Positions 45,707 through 57,109 of a DNA stretch of 64,000 nucleotides are shown one piece after another (positions within the stretch are counted from its first letter, which is position 1; each line of letters starts with the position of its first letter). The notes beneath the pieces are model-generated. The model saw only the letters and a list, made by a program, of their open reading frames with translations, was not told the origin of the DNA and did no database searches. The DNA comes from Rhodovulum sp. 12E13 (GTDB lineage Bacteria > Pseudomonadota > Alphaproteobacteria > Rhodobacterales > Rhodobacteraceae), in the NCBI RefSeq assembly GCF_003340565.1, contig NZ_QPLK01000008.1, forward strand, positions 1 through 64,000, in the 5' to 3' direction. Made by a program: the position numbers and the translations under genes.

Positions 45707-47767
45707 TCAGCGCCACAGGTGAGCATGTCCGGCCAGCCAGCCCTGCGCCTTCGCGAGCGCCCGGTTTACAGGGCCGCGGCGCGGCGGCAGGCCCGCCTCC
45801 AGACGGTCGAGCGCCACTTCGACCGGGCAGGGCAGGCCCGAGACCGGATCGTGGTAGCGCGGATAGGCGATGAGCGCGGCGTGAACGAGCGCGGCGAGCG
45901 TGGGCCGCGCCGCCTGCCGGCGGTCGGGCACCGGCGCGCGGTCGTCGGTCAACCCCCAGCCCGCGTAGAACGGGGCACCGAGGCACGTGACGCGCAGACC
46001 GCGGATCAGCGCCTCGAAGCCGGTGGCCGAGGTCAGCGTCCAGACGCCCGCGCACGCGGCCAGCGCGGTGGCGGCGTCGACGCCCGATAGCACGACGTCG
46101 GCCAGCCCGTCGGTCTGCTCCTGCGGGACACGGCCCGCCCGCAGACCCGCCTCGACATCCGGGTGCGGCTTGTAGAGGATCACCGCGTCCGGGTTGGCCG
46201 CACGGGCGGCCGCCAGCAGCGCGAGGTTGGTGCGCGCCTCGCCGGTGCAGCCGGCACGGATCGAGGCGTCGTCCTCGACCTGCCCGGGCACCAGCAGCCT
46301 GCGGCCCTCGGGCAGCGGCGGCAGCGCCCGGCCTCCGGTGTTGTACTTCGTCACTCCGCCGCGCCGCAGCCGCTCGATCAGCCGCTCGGCGCGGGCGAGA
46401 CGCCCGGGCGGCAGCGCAGCGGCCTCGATCACCGCGCGCTCGAGCCGGCTCTCGCGGCGCGGGTCATAGTAGATGCCGAGATCGTCGGCGACGAGCGACA
46501 GCGGCGGCACCAGCTCTGCGCCGAGGCCCCGTGAACGCAGGAACCCGTCTTCGATCCGCTTGAGTTCGGTGCCTGTGCGGGCGGTCGCCGCGTCGAGATC
46601 CTCCCCCGCCTGGCCTGCCCAGGCCAGCAGCGGCACGTCCCGCTCCGCCGCCCGGGCCGCCGCGCGGGCGGGCCTGTCCTCGAACACCAGCGCCTTCCGG
46701 GTGCCGTAGAAGCCCTGGAGCGGACGCCGCTTCCACAGCCGCATGCCGGTGGCGACGTAGCCGCGCCGATCCTCGCGGTCGGCGCGGACGCGGGCCTCGA
46801 GATGGTCGATGGCATCCTCGAGCTCGCAGAGGCGGTCGCGACACGGATCGTACCACGCGGGCGCGAGGATCAGCGCGCCGGCGGCGAGCTGGGCGCGGGT
46901 CAGCCGGCGGGTGCGGCGGGGTGGTGGAGCCTCGTCTTCCGACAAGCCCCAGCCGGCGTAGAAGGGCTGGCCGAACACCCGCGGCCGGTGCCCCGCGAGG
47001 ATCGCCTCGAACCCCATCTGCGACGAGACCGTGTAGACGGCGACCGCCCCCTCAAGCAGCGCCCAGGGCGAGACGGCGTCGGAAAAACGCATGGTCCGCG
47101 CATCCTCGTCCTCGGCGCCGAAATGGCCGGGGCGTTGTCCGGCAGCCGTTTCGGGGTGGGTGCGCAAGAGGATGCGCGCGCCGGGATGTTCGATCCGGGC
47201 AAAGGCCAGCATCTCGCGGAAGCGCGCCGGCCCGGCACCCGAAGCGATCACCGAGGCGTCGCCGGCGGTCTGGTCGACCACCAGGACGTAGCCGGGCGCA
47301 GGCGGCTCGGCGCCCGGGTCGAACATGTTGTATTTCGACAGGTGCGCCGCACGCAGCCGCTCGACCGCGCCGCGCGCCCGGTCGAGCAGGGCGGTGTCGT
47401 CGAGCGGATGGCCGACGAGCAGGCGCTCGAGTTCCGACGGCTCGGAAGGGTCGAAATGCACGCCGCGGCGGTCGATCAGCAGCCCCAGCGGCGGCTCGCC
47501 CGACCGACCCGTGCGGACGGAGCGCAGAAACGCGTCCTCGACCCGCACGATCGGCACCCCGGTGCGCGCGGCGATTGCCTCGCCCCGGTGCGCGGTCGGG
47601 CTCCGGCCCCAGACGCCCACGCGGTCTGCCGGGCCGGGGCGGCCGGTCGTCAGCCGCCAGCCCGCCAGGGTGAGGATACGCCGGACGCGGGGGGCGAGAA
47701 AGCCGCCGTTGTAGACGAAAAGACGCCCGGGTGGCGCATCCCGGGCGTCGGTCCGATCACCGACCAT
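45707..47767 (-). CDS. kpsC: Capsule polysaccharide Kdo transferase KpsC
   Basis: A 686-residue protein with two tandem homologous halves (about 1-330 and 340-686), as in KpsC/LipA proteins that build the beta-Kdo linker on phosphatidylglycerol for group 2-type capsules. Repeated motifs occur in both: VRVEDAFLRS against IEDGFLRSRG, LSKYNMFDP against VTKYNTGGR, YVLVVDQTAGDASV against LLVPGQVEDDASI, and FGQPFYAGWGLSEDE against LGAPFYAGWGLTDDR. Cytoplasmic, peripheral to the membrane. It follows the export lipoprotein by 30 bases. Confidence 0.92.
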   Translation of the reverse strand: MVGDRTDARDAPPGRLFVYNGGFLAPRVRRILTLAGWRLTTGRPGPADRVGVWGRSPTAHRGEAIAARTGVPIVRVEDAFLRSVRTGRSGEPPLGLLIDRRGVHFDPSEPSELERLLVGHPLDDTALLDRARGAVERLRAAHLSKYNMFDPGAEPPAPGYVLVVDQTAGDASVIASGAGPARFREMLAFARIEHPGARILLRTHPETAAGQRPGHFGAEDEDARTMRFSDAVSPWALLEGAVAVYTVSSQMGFEAILAGHRPRVFGQPFYAGWGLSEDEAPPPRRTRRLTRAQLAAGALILAPAWYDPCRDRLCELEDAIDHLEARVRADREDRRGYVATGMRLWKRRPLQGFYGTRKALVFEDRPARAAARAAERDVPLLAWAGQAGEDLDAATARTGTELKRIEDGFLRSRGLGAELVPPLSLVADDLGIYYDPRRESRLERAVIEAAALPPGRLARAERLIERLRRGGVTKYNTGGRALPPLPEGRRLLVPGQVEDDASIRAGCTGEARTNLALLAAARAANPDAVILYKPHPDVEAGLRAGRVPQEQTDGLADVVLSGVDAATALAACAGVWTLTSATGFEALIRGLRVTCLGAPFYAGWGLTDDRAPVPDRRQAARPTLAALVHAALIAYPRYHDPVSGLPCPVEVALDRLEAGLPPRRGPVNRALAKAQGWLAGHAHLWR

Positions 47768-47797
47768 GAGCGGCGCGCGGTGCCTGCGACCGCGGCG

Positions 47798-48928
47798 TCA
47801 ATTGGCGAGCGCCTGCACGTTGTTGATCGGTGTCAGCGTGCCCGTGACGGCAGAAAGGATCTTCTGGAACTGGGTATAGGGCGCCTCGGTCACGTAGAGC
47901 AGGTCGTCGTCGCGGATGGCGAAGTCGCGCGCCTCGAACATCCCGTTCGGCGACGTGAGATTGAGCACGTAGACGATGCGCTGCGGGCCCGTCAGGTCCT
48001 CGCGGCCGAGCAACTGCTCCGCGATCGGCTCGGGCTCCGTGCGGAACACGAAGACGCCGGTGGGATCGGCGAGATTGGTGTTGAGCCCGCCCACTTGCGC
48101 CAGGGCCTCGATGGCCGAGAGCGTCTGGCTCTCGAACGGCACGCGGTTCTGCGTGCCCGTCGCGCCGAGAACCGAGAACGCGCGCCGATCCTCCTCGACG
48201 AGAACGCGGTCGCCGTCGCGCAGGGCGATGTCGAGACGGGGGTCGGTGTAGAGATCCTCGAACCAGATCTTCGCCCGGTGACTGCCGCGCACCACGACGA
48301 TCTGCGCGATCTCGGGCTCGATGGCGAGGCCGCCGGCGGCGGCGATCATGGCCGACAGCGTGCGCGTTGGCCGCTCGATCGGAAAGACGCCCTGCTGGGC
48401 GACACCGCCCACGACCGACACGGTCGCGCCGTTGCCGGCGAGGCGGCGCACCAGCACCTGCGGGTCGGGTGTCTGCTCGTCGAGGCGCTGGGTAATGATC
48501 TGGCGGATGCGCTCGGGCGTGTTGCCGGCGGCGCGGATCCGTCCGGCATAGGGCACGAAGATGAAGCCCTGCCCGTCGACCTGCACCTCTTCCAGCGTGC
48601 TCGAGGCGAGCCCATCCGAGACGAGAAGCCCGTCGTCGACGTTTTCCCAGATCGTCAGGCCCAGCACGTCGCCGGGCCGGATCGTGTCCGAGCCCAGCAG
48701 ACCTGCGTCGAGAAACCCCTGGGTGAAGCCGAGAACGGGGGTGACCGACGCGATGCGCGTCACCCGCGGCGACACTTCGAGGATGTAGGCGTCTCCCTCG
48801 CGCTGGACGGAGCCGGCGAAGATCTCGTTTTTGTTGGGCCCGGAGCGCGGCAGCGCGCAGCCGGCTAGGAGCGCGAGGGCCGCCAGCAGGGCGAGCCCCC
48901 GCGCGACGGGGGAGATCGATAATGGCAC
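47798..48928 (-). CDS. Outer membrane polysaccharide export lipoprotein (Wza/KpsD type)
   Basis: A 376-residue lipoprotein: signal peptide with lipobox LLAGC (Cys24), then a poly_export (PES) domain (IRPGDVLGLTIWENVDDGLL near 95; GFIFVPYAGRIRAAGNTPERI near 130) and SLBB beta-grasp repeats (VSVVGGVAQQGVFPI, FSVLGATGTQNRVPF). Such proteins form the outer membrane channel for capsule export. The GTG at 48928 has AAGGAG eight bases upstream; an in-frame TTG at 48961 would lengthen the signal region by 11 residues. Lies between kpsS and kpsC. Confidence 0.9.
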   Translation of the reverse strand: MPLSISPVARGLALLAALALLAGCALPRSGPNKNEIFAGSVQREGDAYILEVSPRVTRIASVTPVLGFTQGFLDAGLLGSDTIRPGDVLGLTIWENVDDGLLVSDGLASSTLEEVQVDGQGFIFVPYAGRIRAAGNTPERIRQIITQRLDEQTPDPQVLVRRLAGNGATVSVVGGVAQQGVFPIERPTRTLSAMIAAAGGLAIEPEIAQIVVVRGSHRAKIWFEDLYTDPRLDIALRDGDRVLVEEDRRAFSVLGATGTQNRVPFESQTLSAIEALAQVGGLNTNLADPTGVFVFRTEPEPIAEQLLGREDLTGPQRIVYVLNLTSPNGMFEARDFAIRDDDLLYVTEAPYTQFQKILSAVTGTLTPINNVQALAN

Positions 48929-49103
48929 TGCTCGGGCTCCTTGACGGATTTTCTGCCTCAAGTTTTGCCCGCAACCCTACCCGTCTGAACGAGAAAGGGT
49001 AGACAGCCCGTCGCCGGCGGCAGGCCGCTGTTGCCCATCCGCCGCGCCGGACGAGACCTTGGGCCGCTGCCTGCCGCCCCCCGCAAGGTGTGGGGTCGCG
49101 GAC

Positions 49104-49153
49104 AAGAGCCTTGCACAAAGGCTCTTGCAAATCCCTTGCTTCAAGGGATTTGC
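49104..49153. repeat. Double hairpin repeat, copy 1
   Basis: Two adjoining hairpins: AAGAGCCTT/AAGGCTCTT (49104-49112 with 49118-49126) and GCAAATCCCTT/AAGGGATTTGC (49127-49137 with 49143-49153), each with a five-base loop. An almost identical pair follows at 49220. Lies in the 382-base gap between kpsS and the export lipoprotein gene. Confidence 0.85.
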
Positions 49154-49219
49154 GGCGCGCCCGGTGGAGTCCGACGCGCGCCGATCGACCGGGAACGCGA
49201 CGTCGGGGCGGCGCGGGGG

Positions 49220-49268
49220 AAGAGCCTTTTCGAAGGCTCTTGCAAATCCCTTTCTTCAAGGGATTTGC
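49220..49268. repeat. Double hairpin repeat, copy 2
   Basis: Same arms as copy 1: AAGAGCCTT/AAGGCTCTT (49220-49228 with 49233-49241, loop TTCG) and GCAAATCCCTT/AAGGGATTTGC (49242-49252 with 49258-49268). Loops differ from copy 1 while the stems are conserved, which suggests that structure is what matters. It is the first element after the kpsS stop, so it may trim or terminate that transcript. Confidence 0.85.
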
Positions 49269-49310
49269 GCCCGGACGCCGCCGGCGGATACGGCGCGCGG
49301 GCGCAATGCC

Positions 49311-50594
49311 TCACGTCACGGCGCGCAGCAGGCGCCGGGGCGCGGCGGTGCCGCGGGCAAGTGCGTCGTAGGGGTCGTGCGGCGCGAGCATCATGTCGAC
49401 GACCTGACGCAGGAGCTGCCGCCGCCCGCGGCCGGAGTAGAATCCGCCGGCAACCTGGCTCGTCTCCAGCAGGAAGGTGCGAAAGTCGCGGTAGGCGCGC
49501 GTGTCGGGGCGCTGGGGTCCGGAGAAGAACTCCGCCATCGGCTGGGACGAGACGAATTCGGGCTTGGCGTAGACTGCCCGGCCGAACGCCTTGACCGGCA
49601 AGCCGCGCCAGAGCGCCTGCTGCGCGGCCGTCGAGTTGACGGTCACCGCGCTCGAGGCGTGATCGAGCAGGGCGGCGAGCTTGCCGCCGCGGATGAAATG
49701 CAGCCGGTCGGCCACCCCGTGCGCCCGGCCGAGGCGCGCGAGGTCCGCCCGCAAAGGCGTGCGCCCGTCCTCGAGCGGATGAGCCTTGAAGACGAGGTGG
49801 TGGTGGCGCGGCGCCCCTTCCGCGAACCCCGCGATGACGGTTTCGAGGAACTCAGCCATCGAGGCGAAGGGGCCGTGCGCGGTAAAGCTCGAGTCGTGCG
49901 CCAGTTGCAGCAGGCACAGATGGTAGGGGAAGCCGCCGCGCCGCACCCGCGTCGTCGCCACCGCGCGCCCCGCGGCGTGGGCGGGCATCAGCATGAGGCG
50001 GCGGGCGTAGAGCGCGAATTCCTGCGCGACGGTGCGGTCGCGGTGGGGGCGGAAATTGCGGTAGCGCCCGTTCCGGAACATCACGAACCAGTGATAGAGC
50101 GCCCCGTAGAAGACGTGCTGGCGCATGTCGCCCCAATGCGCGGGCGCATCGGGCACCGAGAGGTCGCATTGCGCGAGCGCCGCGCGCATCTCGGCGACGC
50201 CGAGTTCCATCAGGCGCGAGTTTCCATTGGTGCCGCCGCGCTCGTAGGTCACCCACCAGGGCCGCAGGTAGCCTTCCTCGAAGACGTGCACGGTCACGCC
50301 GGCCCGCTTCGCCTCGGCAACGGCGGTGGCGTGGATGGGGCGCGCGTCGCCGTAGAGCACGAGATCGGTCACGCCCCGCTCGCGGATCAGGCGGGCACAG
50401 TCGGCCGGCCAGTCTCCGACCGCGCCGCGATAGGGCACGAAGCTCTCGCGGTGGAACCAGAAGGCGTCGTCGCCGGTGTTGAAGCCGACGCGCAGTGTCG
50501 TGCAGCCGGCCGAGCGCAGCATCCGCCCCAGCTGGTGGAAGAAGGGCCCGTGGGGCCCCTGCAGGAACAGGAAGACGCGGTCGCCGGGATCCAT
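49311..50594 (-). CDS. kpsS: Capsule polysaccharide Kdo transferase KpsS
   Basis: A 427-residue KpsS/LipB-type protein. It starts RVFLFLQGPHGPFFHQLG and carries the family motif FEEGYLRPWWVTYERGGTNGNS near 125, then LVFKAHPLEDGRTPLR near 288 and VTVNSTAAQQALWRGLPV near 340. KpsS adds the first beta-Kdo to phosphatidylglycerol; KpsC extends the linker. ATG at 50594 (MDPGDRV) puts the FLFLQGP motif at the usual place; an in-frame GTG upstream is possible. First gene of the capsule run. Confidence 0.91.
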   Translation of the reverse strand: MDPGDRVFLFLQGPHGPFFHQLGRMLRSAGCTTLRVGFNTGDDAFWFHRESFVPYRGAVGDWPADCARLIRERGVTDLVLYGDARPIHATAVAEAKRAGVTVHVFEEGYLRPWWVTYERGGTNGNSRLMELGVAEMRAALAQCDLSVPDAPAHWGDMRQHVFYGALYHWFVMFRNGRYRNFRPHRDRTVAQEFALYARRLMLMPAHAAGRAVATTRVRRGGFPYHLCLLQLAHDSSFTAHGPFASMAEFLETVIAGFAEGAPRHHHLVFKAHPLEDGRTPLRADLARLGRAHGVADRLHFIRGGKLAALLDHASSAVTVNSTAAQQALWRGLPVKAFGRAVYAKPEFVSSQPMAEFFSGPQRPDTRAYRDFRTFLLETSQVAGGFYSGRGRRQLLRQVVDMMLAPHDPYDALARGTAAPRRLLRAVT

Positions 50595-50902
50595 GGCACT
50601 CGTATCGGGGGCTCGGGTGAACGCTTCCCTTACATGCGTGCCCTGCGAATGCGGCGGTGGCGTGGCGTGCAGAAGGCGAGGGGCGCACACGGGCGAGGAG
50701 CGGGGCGGGGGCCAGCCCCCGTCGCCTGACGGCGACTCCCCCGGGATACTTGAAGCAAGAAGAAGGGGCGGGGCTCGCGGCTGGGCGGGGGCGTGCGGCG
50801 AGGCGGGCGCGTGCGGCGGGGCGGGCGTCTTGTCTCCGGGGCGTGGCACGGCTAGGTCGCGGGGCGGCCCGCCGGGCCGGGTCGGCAGAGGAGACGTGCG
50901 CC
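50595..50902. other. Divergent spacer kpsS-ribE with hairpin chain
   Basis: No gene. It holds three hairpins in a row, GGGGGC/GCCCCC (50707-50720), GTCGCC/GGCGAC (50721-50736) and TCCC/GGGA (50737-50746), followed by dispersed element copy B. The rest is GC-rich and repetitive. Promoters for both divergent genes must lie here, but I cannot pick them out. I see no FMN riboswitch-like conserved boxes. Confidence 0.6.
50743..50765 (-). repeat. Dispersed intergenic element, copy B
   Basis: Read on the minus strand it is CTTCTTCTTGCTTCAAGTATCC plus a CCGGG tract, 19 of 22 bases identical to copy A (42762). It sits 137 bases upstream of ribE, next to a GGGGGC/GCCCCC hairpin. Confidence 0.6.
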
Positions 50903-51508
50903 ATGTTCACCGGGATCGTCACCGACATGGGGGCCATCCGCGCGCTCGAGAGGCGCGGCGACCTGTGGGTGCGGATCGGCACGTCGTACGACGTCGACAG
51001 CATCGCCACGGGGGCCTCGATCGCATGCGACGGGGTCTGCCTGACCGTGGTCGAGGCCGGTCGCGACGCGGCCGGCGGCTGGTTCGACGTCGACGTGTCG
51101 GCCGAGACGGTATCGAAGACCAACCTTGGCGACTGGGCGCCGGGCCGGGCGGTGAATCTCGAGCGGGCGCTGCGGGTGGGCGACGAGCTCGGCGGCCACA
51201 TCGTGTCGGGCCATGTCGACGGGCTGGCCGAGGTGATCTCGGTCGCCGAGGAGGGCGACAGCACCCGTGTCCTGCTGCGCGCGCCCGAGGCGCTCGCGCG
51301 CTTCGTCGCGCCGAAAGGATCGGTCGCGCTGAACGGCACATCGCTGACCGTCAACGAGGTGTCGGGGGGCGACTTCGGCATCAACTTCATCCCGCACACC
51401 AAGGCGGTGACGACCTGGGGGCGCGTGGCCCCGGGCGACCTCGTCAATCTCGAGATCGACACCCTCGCCCGCTATGTCGCCCGTCTCGTCGAGGCCGGCA
51501 CGGGCTGA
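50903..51508 (+). CDS. ribE: Riboflavin synthase
   Basis: A 201-residue riboflavin synthase alpha chain, which dismutates two lumazine molecules to riboflavin. It begins with the invariant MFTGIV and shows the internal duplication of the family: SIACDGVCLTVVE against VALNGTSLTVNEV, and GGHIVSGHVDG at the half junction. AGAGGAG upstream of ATG supports the start. No other rib genes are in the window; galM follows after 131 bases. Confidence 0.95.
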   Translation: MFTGIVTDMGAIRALERRGDLWVRIGTSYDVDSIATGASIACDGVCLTVVEAGRDAAGGWFDVDVSAETVSKTNLGDWAPGRAVNLERALRVGDELGGHIVSGHVDGLAEVISVAEEGDSTRVLLRAPEALARFVAPKGSVALNGTSLTVNEVSGGDFGINFIPHTKAVTTWGRVAPGDLVNLEIDTLARYVARLVEAGTG

Positions 51509-51639
51509 GGCGAGGGGCGCCCGCGCCCGCCGCCGGGGGATGCTGCACGGCGCCGCAACGGCGCGTGACGGGCGTATCGCCTGCCGCCGGCTTGCGCTAC
51601 CGTGCAGCTGCGGCACGGGCGGCAGGCGAGAGGGCGCGG

Positions 51640-52638
51640 ATGGAACGGTTCGGCACGACCCGGGCAGGGGCTGCGGTGCACGCGATCGACCTGCGGGACG
51701 GGGCGCTCACGGCGCGGGTGCTGACGTTCGGCGCGATTCTTCAGGATCTGCGTCTCGAGGGCCGCCCGCTGACCCTCGGCGCGCCCTCTCTCGCGGCCTA
51801 TGACGGGGGGCCGATGGCCTATTTCGGGGCGGTGGTGGGCCCGCTCGCCGGGCGGATGCGCGACGCGCGCGCGCCGCTGGGCGGGGGCCATGTCGCGCTC
51901 GACGCGAGCGATCATCCGCACGCGCTCCACAGTGGCGCGGCCGGCCTGCACCGGGCGGTGTGGGAGGTGGCGGAGGCCGCAGCCGACCGTGTGCGGCTGG
52001 TGGCGCGGGCCGAGGCCGGGGCCGGCGGCCTTCCCGGGGCACGCCGCTTCCGTGCCATCTACGCGCTGGAAAAGGGGGCCCTGCGGCTGACGCTCGAGGC
52101 GGAAACCGACGCGCCGACGCTCGTCAACCTCACCCACCACGGATACTGGCATCTCGGCGGGCCGCCGGGCCTGGACGGGCACAGGCTGTGGATCGCGGCC
52201 GACCGCTACCTGCCGATCGACGCCGAGACCCTGCCGACAGGCGAGATACGGCCGGTCGCGGGATCACGCTTCGACTTCCGCGAGGGGCGCAGGCTCGGGG
52301 CGGAAGACATGCTCGACCATTGCTTCTGCCTTGCCGGGCGCGAGCGATCGCCCGTCGAGGTGGCCCGACTCGAGGCGCCGGACGGCACGGCCCTCGTCGT
52401 GGCCACGAGCGCTCCGGGGCTGCAGGTGTTTACCGGCGACGGGGCGGCGACGCCGGGGCATCCCGGGCATGGGGGGGCCGCCTATGGCGCCCGCCCCGGC
52501 CTCGCCCTCGAGCCGCAGGGCTGGCCCGACGCGCCGAACCACCGGGATTTTCCGCCGATTCGCCTCGATCCTGGCAAGACCTGGCGGCGCGAGATCGCCT
52601 GGCACGTCATCCCCGGGCTACGTCGGACGCAGGAGTGA
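51640..52638 (+). CDS. galM: Aldose 1-epimerase
   Basis: A 332-residue mutarotase interconverting alpha and beta anomers of sugars. Conserved residues are in GPLAGRM near 68, HPHALHSGAAGLH near 92 (first histidine), NLTHHGYWHLGG near 163 (catalytic His) and LALEPQGWPDAPNH near 290 (catalytic Glu). ATG at 51640 follows AGAGGGCGCGG. Same strand as ribE, no shared function evident. Confidence 0.92.
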   Translation: MERFGTTRAGAAVHAIDLRDGALTARVLTFGAILQDLRLEGRPLTLGAPSLAAYDGGPMAYFGAVVGPLAGRMRDARAPLGGGHVALDASDHPHALHSGAAGLHRAVWEVAEAAADRVRLVARAEAGAGGLPGARRFRAIYALEKGALRLTLEAETDAPTLVNLTHHGYWHLGGPPGLDGHRLWIAADRYLPIDAETLPTGEIRPVAGSRFDFREGRRLGAEDMLDHCFCLAGRERSPVEVARLEAPDGTALVVATSAPGLQVFTGDGAATPGHPGHGGAAYGARPGLALEPQGWPDAPNHRDFPPIRLDPGKTWRREIAWHVIPGLRRTQE

Positions 52639-53028
52639 CGCGGACCCCGGCCGGGCAAGCGATGCTCTGCCGGAATCCGGCGGGCGAGGGGCGTGGCGGC
52701 CGGCGAGCGGTCGGGGCAGCCGCGCACGGGGCCGCCGAAAGCCGCCGATCCGCTCGCCCGGACTATCCCCTGATCCGCGAGGGCCTGTTGCTCGACAGGG
52801 GAGACCGGCGATGGAGGCTGCGCCGTCGGGAAATACCCCTTCGGCACCGGAGCATCGCCCGGACGTCTGAACCACCTCGCCCGCTGAGCGGGGTGAGACA
52901 GGCGGGGAGAGGCGGCGAGGGATGCCTCGCACTGGCCGAGCAGCCTGCGCGTTCACGGCCGCCACCGCGTCGGGCTCTGCCTCGTCCCGCGACGGCTGCC
53001 GGCATGAGGCGGAGGCTGCTCTCAAACG
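52639..53028. other. Spacer between galM and gyrB stops
   Basis: A 390-base convergent spacer. A small GCCGG/CCGGC hairpin occurs near 52670-52684 without a T-run. No credible gene, tRNA or strong terminator was found; short open frames here look like chance frames of high-GC DNA. Confidence 0.6.
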
Positions 53029-56149
<3,121 letters not shown>

Positions 56150-56221
56150 GGACAAGGTCTCCGGCGGCGCAGGCGGGCGCCTCCCGTTCCCTACGCCCGG
56201 TGGCGGGGAATGTCACGAGGC

Positions 56222-56647
56222 TCAGCCGTCGTAGCCCCAGAGCGCGGGCTCGGCGAACTCCACCGAATTGCCGGCCGGGTCGCGCACGTAGACCGAGCGC
56301 GCGCCGTTCGGCCAGGTGAAATCGGCCTCGATATCCACGCCCGCATCGGTCAGCCGCGAGCGCCATCGCGCGAGCTCGTCGGAGGTGGCCGCGAAGCAGG
56401 CATGGCCCGGCCCGTGCGCGCCGTGCGGCGGCACCGGCAGGTCGGGGTTGCCGGGCGGCTTCCCCGTCTCGTGCGGGTTGAAGACCAGCAGCAACCCCGG
56501 CCCGCAGCGGAAGAAGACGTGCCGCTCGCCCACCCGTGCGATTCGCTCCAGCCCCAGAAGACCGCCGTAGAATGCCTCCGCCGCATCGAGATCGTCGGCA
56601 TAGAGCGCGGTCTCCAGCAGCCGGCGGAGCGGGGGCGGGTCGATCAT
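56222..56647 (-). CDS. VOC (glyoxalase-like) family protein
   Basis: A 141-residue vicinal oxygen chelate protein: two beta-alpha-beta-beta-beta modules, with LETALYADDLDAAEAFYGGLLGL at the start, a central HACFAA strand and the final VYVRDPAGNSVEFAEP metal-site strand. The fold occurs in glyoxalases, dioxygenases and resistance proteins; no specific reaction can be assigned. It is 39 bases after the second VOC gene. Confidence 0.85.
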   Translation of the reverse strand: MIDPPPLRRLLETALYADDLDAAEAFYGGLLGLERIARVGERHVFFRCGPGLLLVFNPHETGKPPGNPDLPVPPHGAHGPGHACFAATSDELARWRSRLTDAGVDIEADFTWPNGARSVYVRDPAGNSVEFAEPALWGYDG

Positions 56648-56686
56648 GCGCTCAACCTAGCGGTCGCGCACCCGCTGCCGCAAGCG

Positions 56687-57109
56687 TCAGGGCAGCGCCA
56701 GCCGCCCGTCGACGTCGAGCGGCCAGAACGGGTTGTGCGCCATCTCCCAGACATGCCCGTCCGGGTCGGCCCAGTAGCCGGAATATCCGCCCCAGAACAC
56801 CGCCTCGGGTCGCTTGAGCACCTCCGCCCCGGCGGCCTCGGCCCGGGCGAAGGCGGCGTCGACCGCCGCGCGGTCGGCAAAGTTCTGCGCCAGCGTCATC
56901 GCCCCGGTCCCCAGCGCCGCCCCCGGCCGCCCCTGATCGGCGGCCAGTGCCGCGCGCCCGAACAGGCTCAGCGCCATGCCGTCCAGCCGGTAGAAGGCCG
57001 CGCCCTCGGTCTCCTGCGCCGGCTCCCAGCCGAGCGCGGCGTAGAACCCCGTCGACCGGGCCAGATCGTCCACCCCCAGGGTGATCAGCGTCACGCGCTG
57101 GTCCCTCAT
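56687..57109 (-). CDS. VOC (glyoxalase-like) family protein
   Basis: A 140-residue VOC protein with LITLGVDDLARSTGFYAALGW at the start and GYSGYWADPDGHVWEMAHNP as the final metal-site strand; this subgroup resembles uncharacterised glyoxalase/bleomycin-resistance-like proteins. ATG at 57109 overlaps the recF stop by four bases, so it is translated together with a DNA repair gene. It is not closely similar by eye to the other VOC gene next to it. Confidence 0.86.
   Translation of the reverse strand: MRDQRVTLITLGVDDLARSTGFYAALGWEPAQETEGAAFYRLDGMALSLFGRAALAADQGRPGAALGTGAMTLAQNFADRAAVDAAFARAEAAGAEVLKRPEAVFWGGYSGYWADPDGHVWEMAHNPFWPLDVDGRLALP

Noticed and set aside
49104-49268. CRISPR-like repeats
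   Set aside because: Only two copies, each made of two hairpins, with a 66-base spacer and no cas genes. Better explained as an intergenic hairpin repeat.
50595-50902. FMN riboswitch ahead of ribE
   Set aside because: The conserved RFN element boxes are not present; the region is a chain of simple GC hairpins and a dispersed element.
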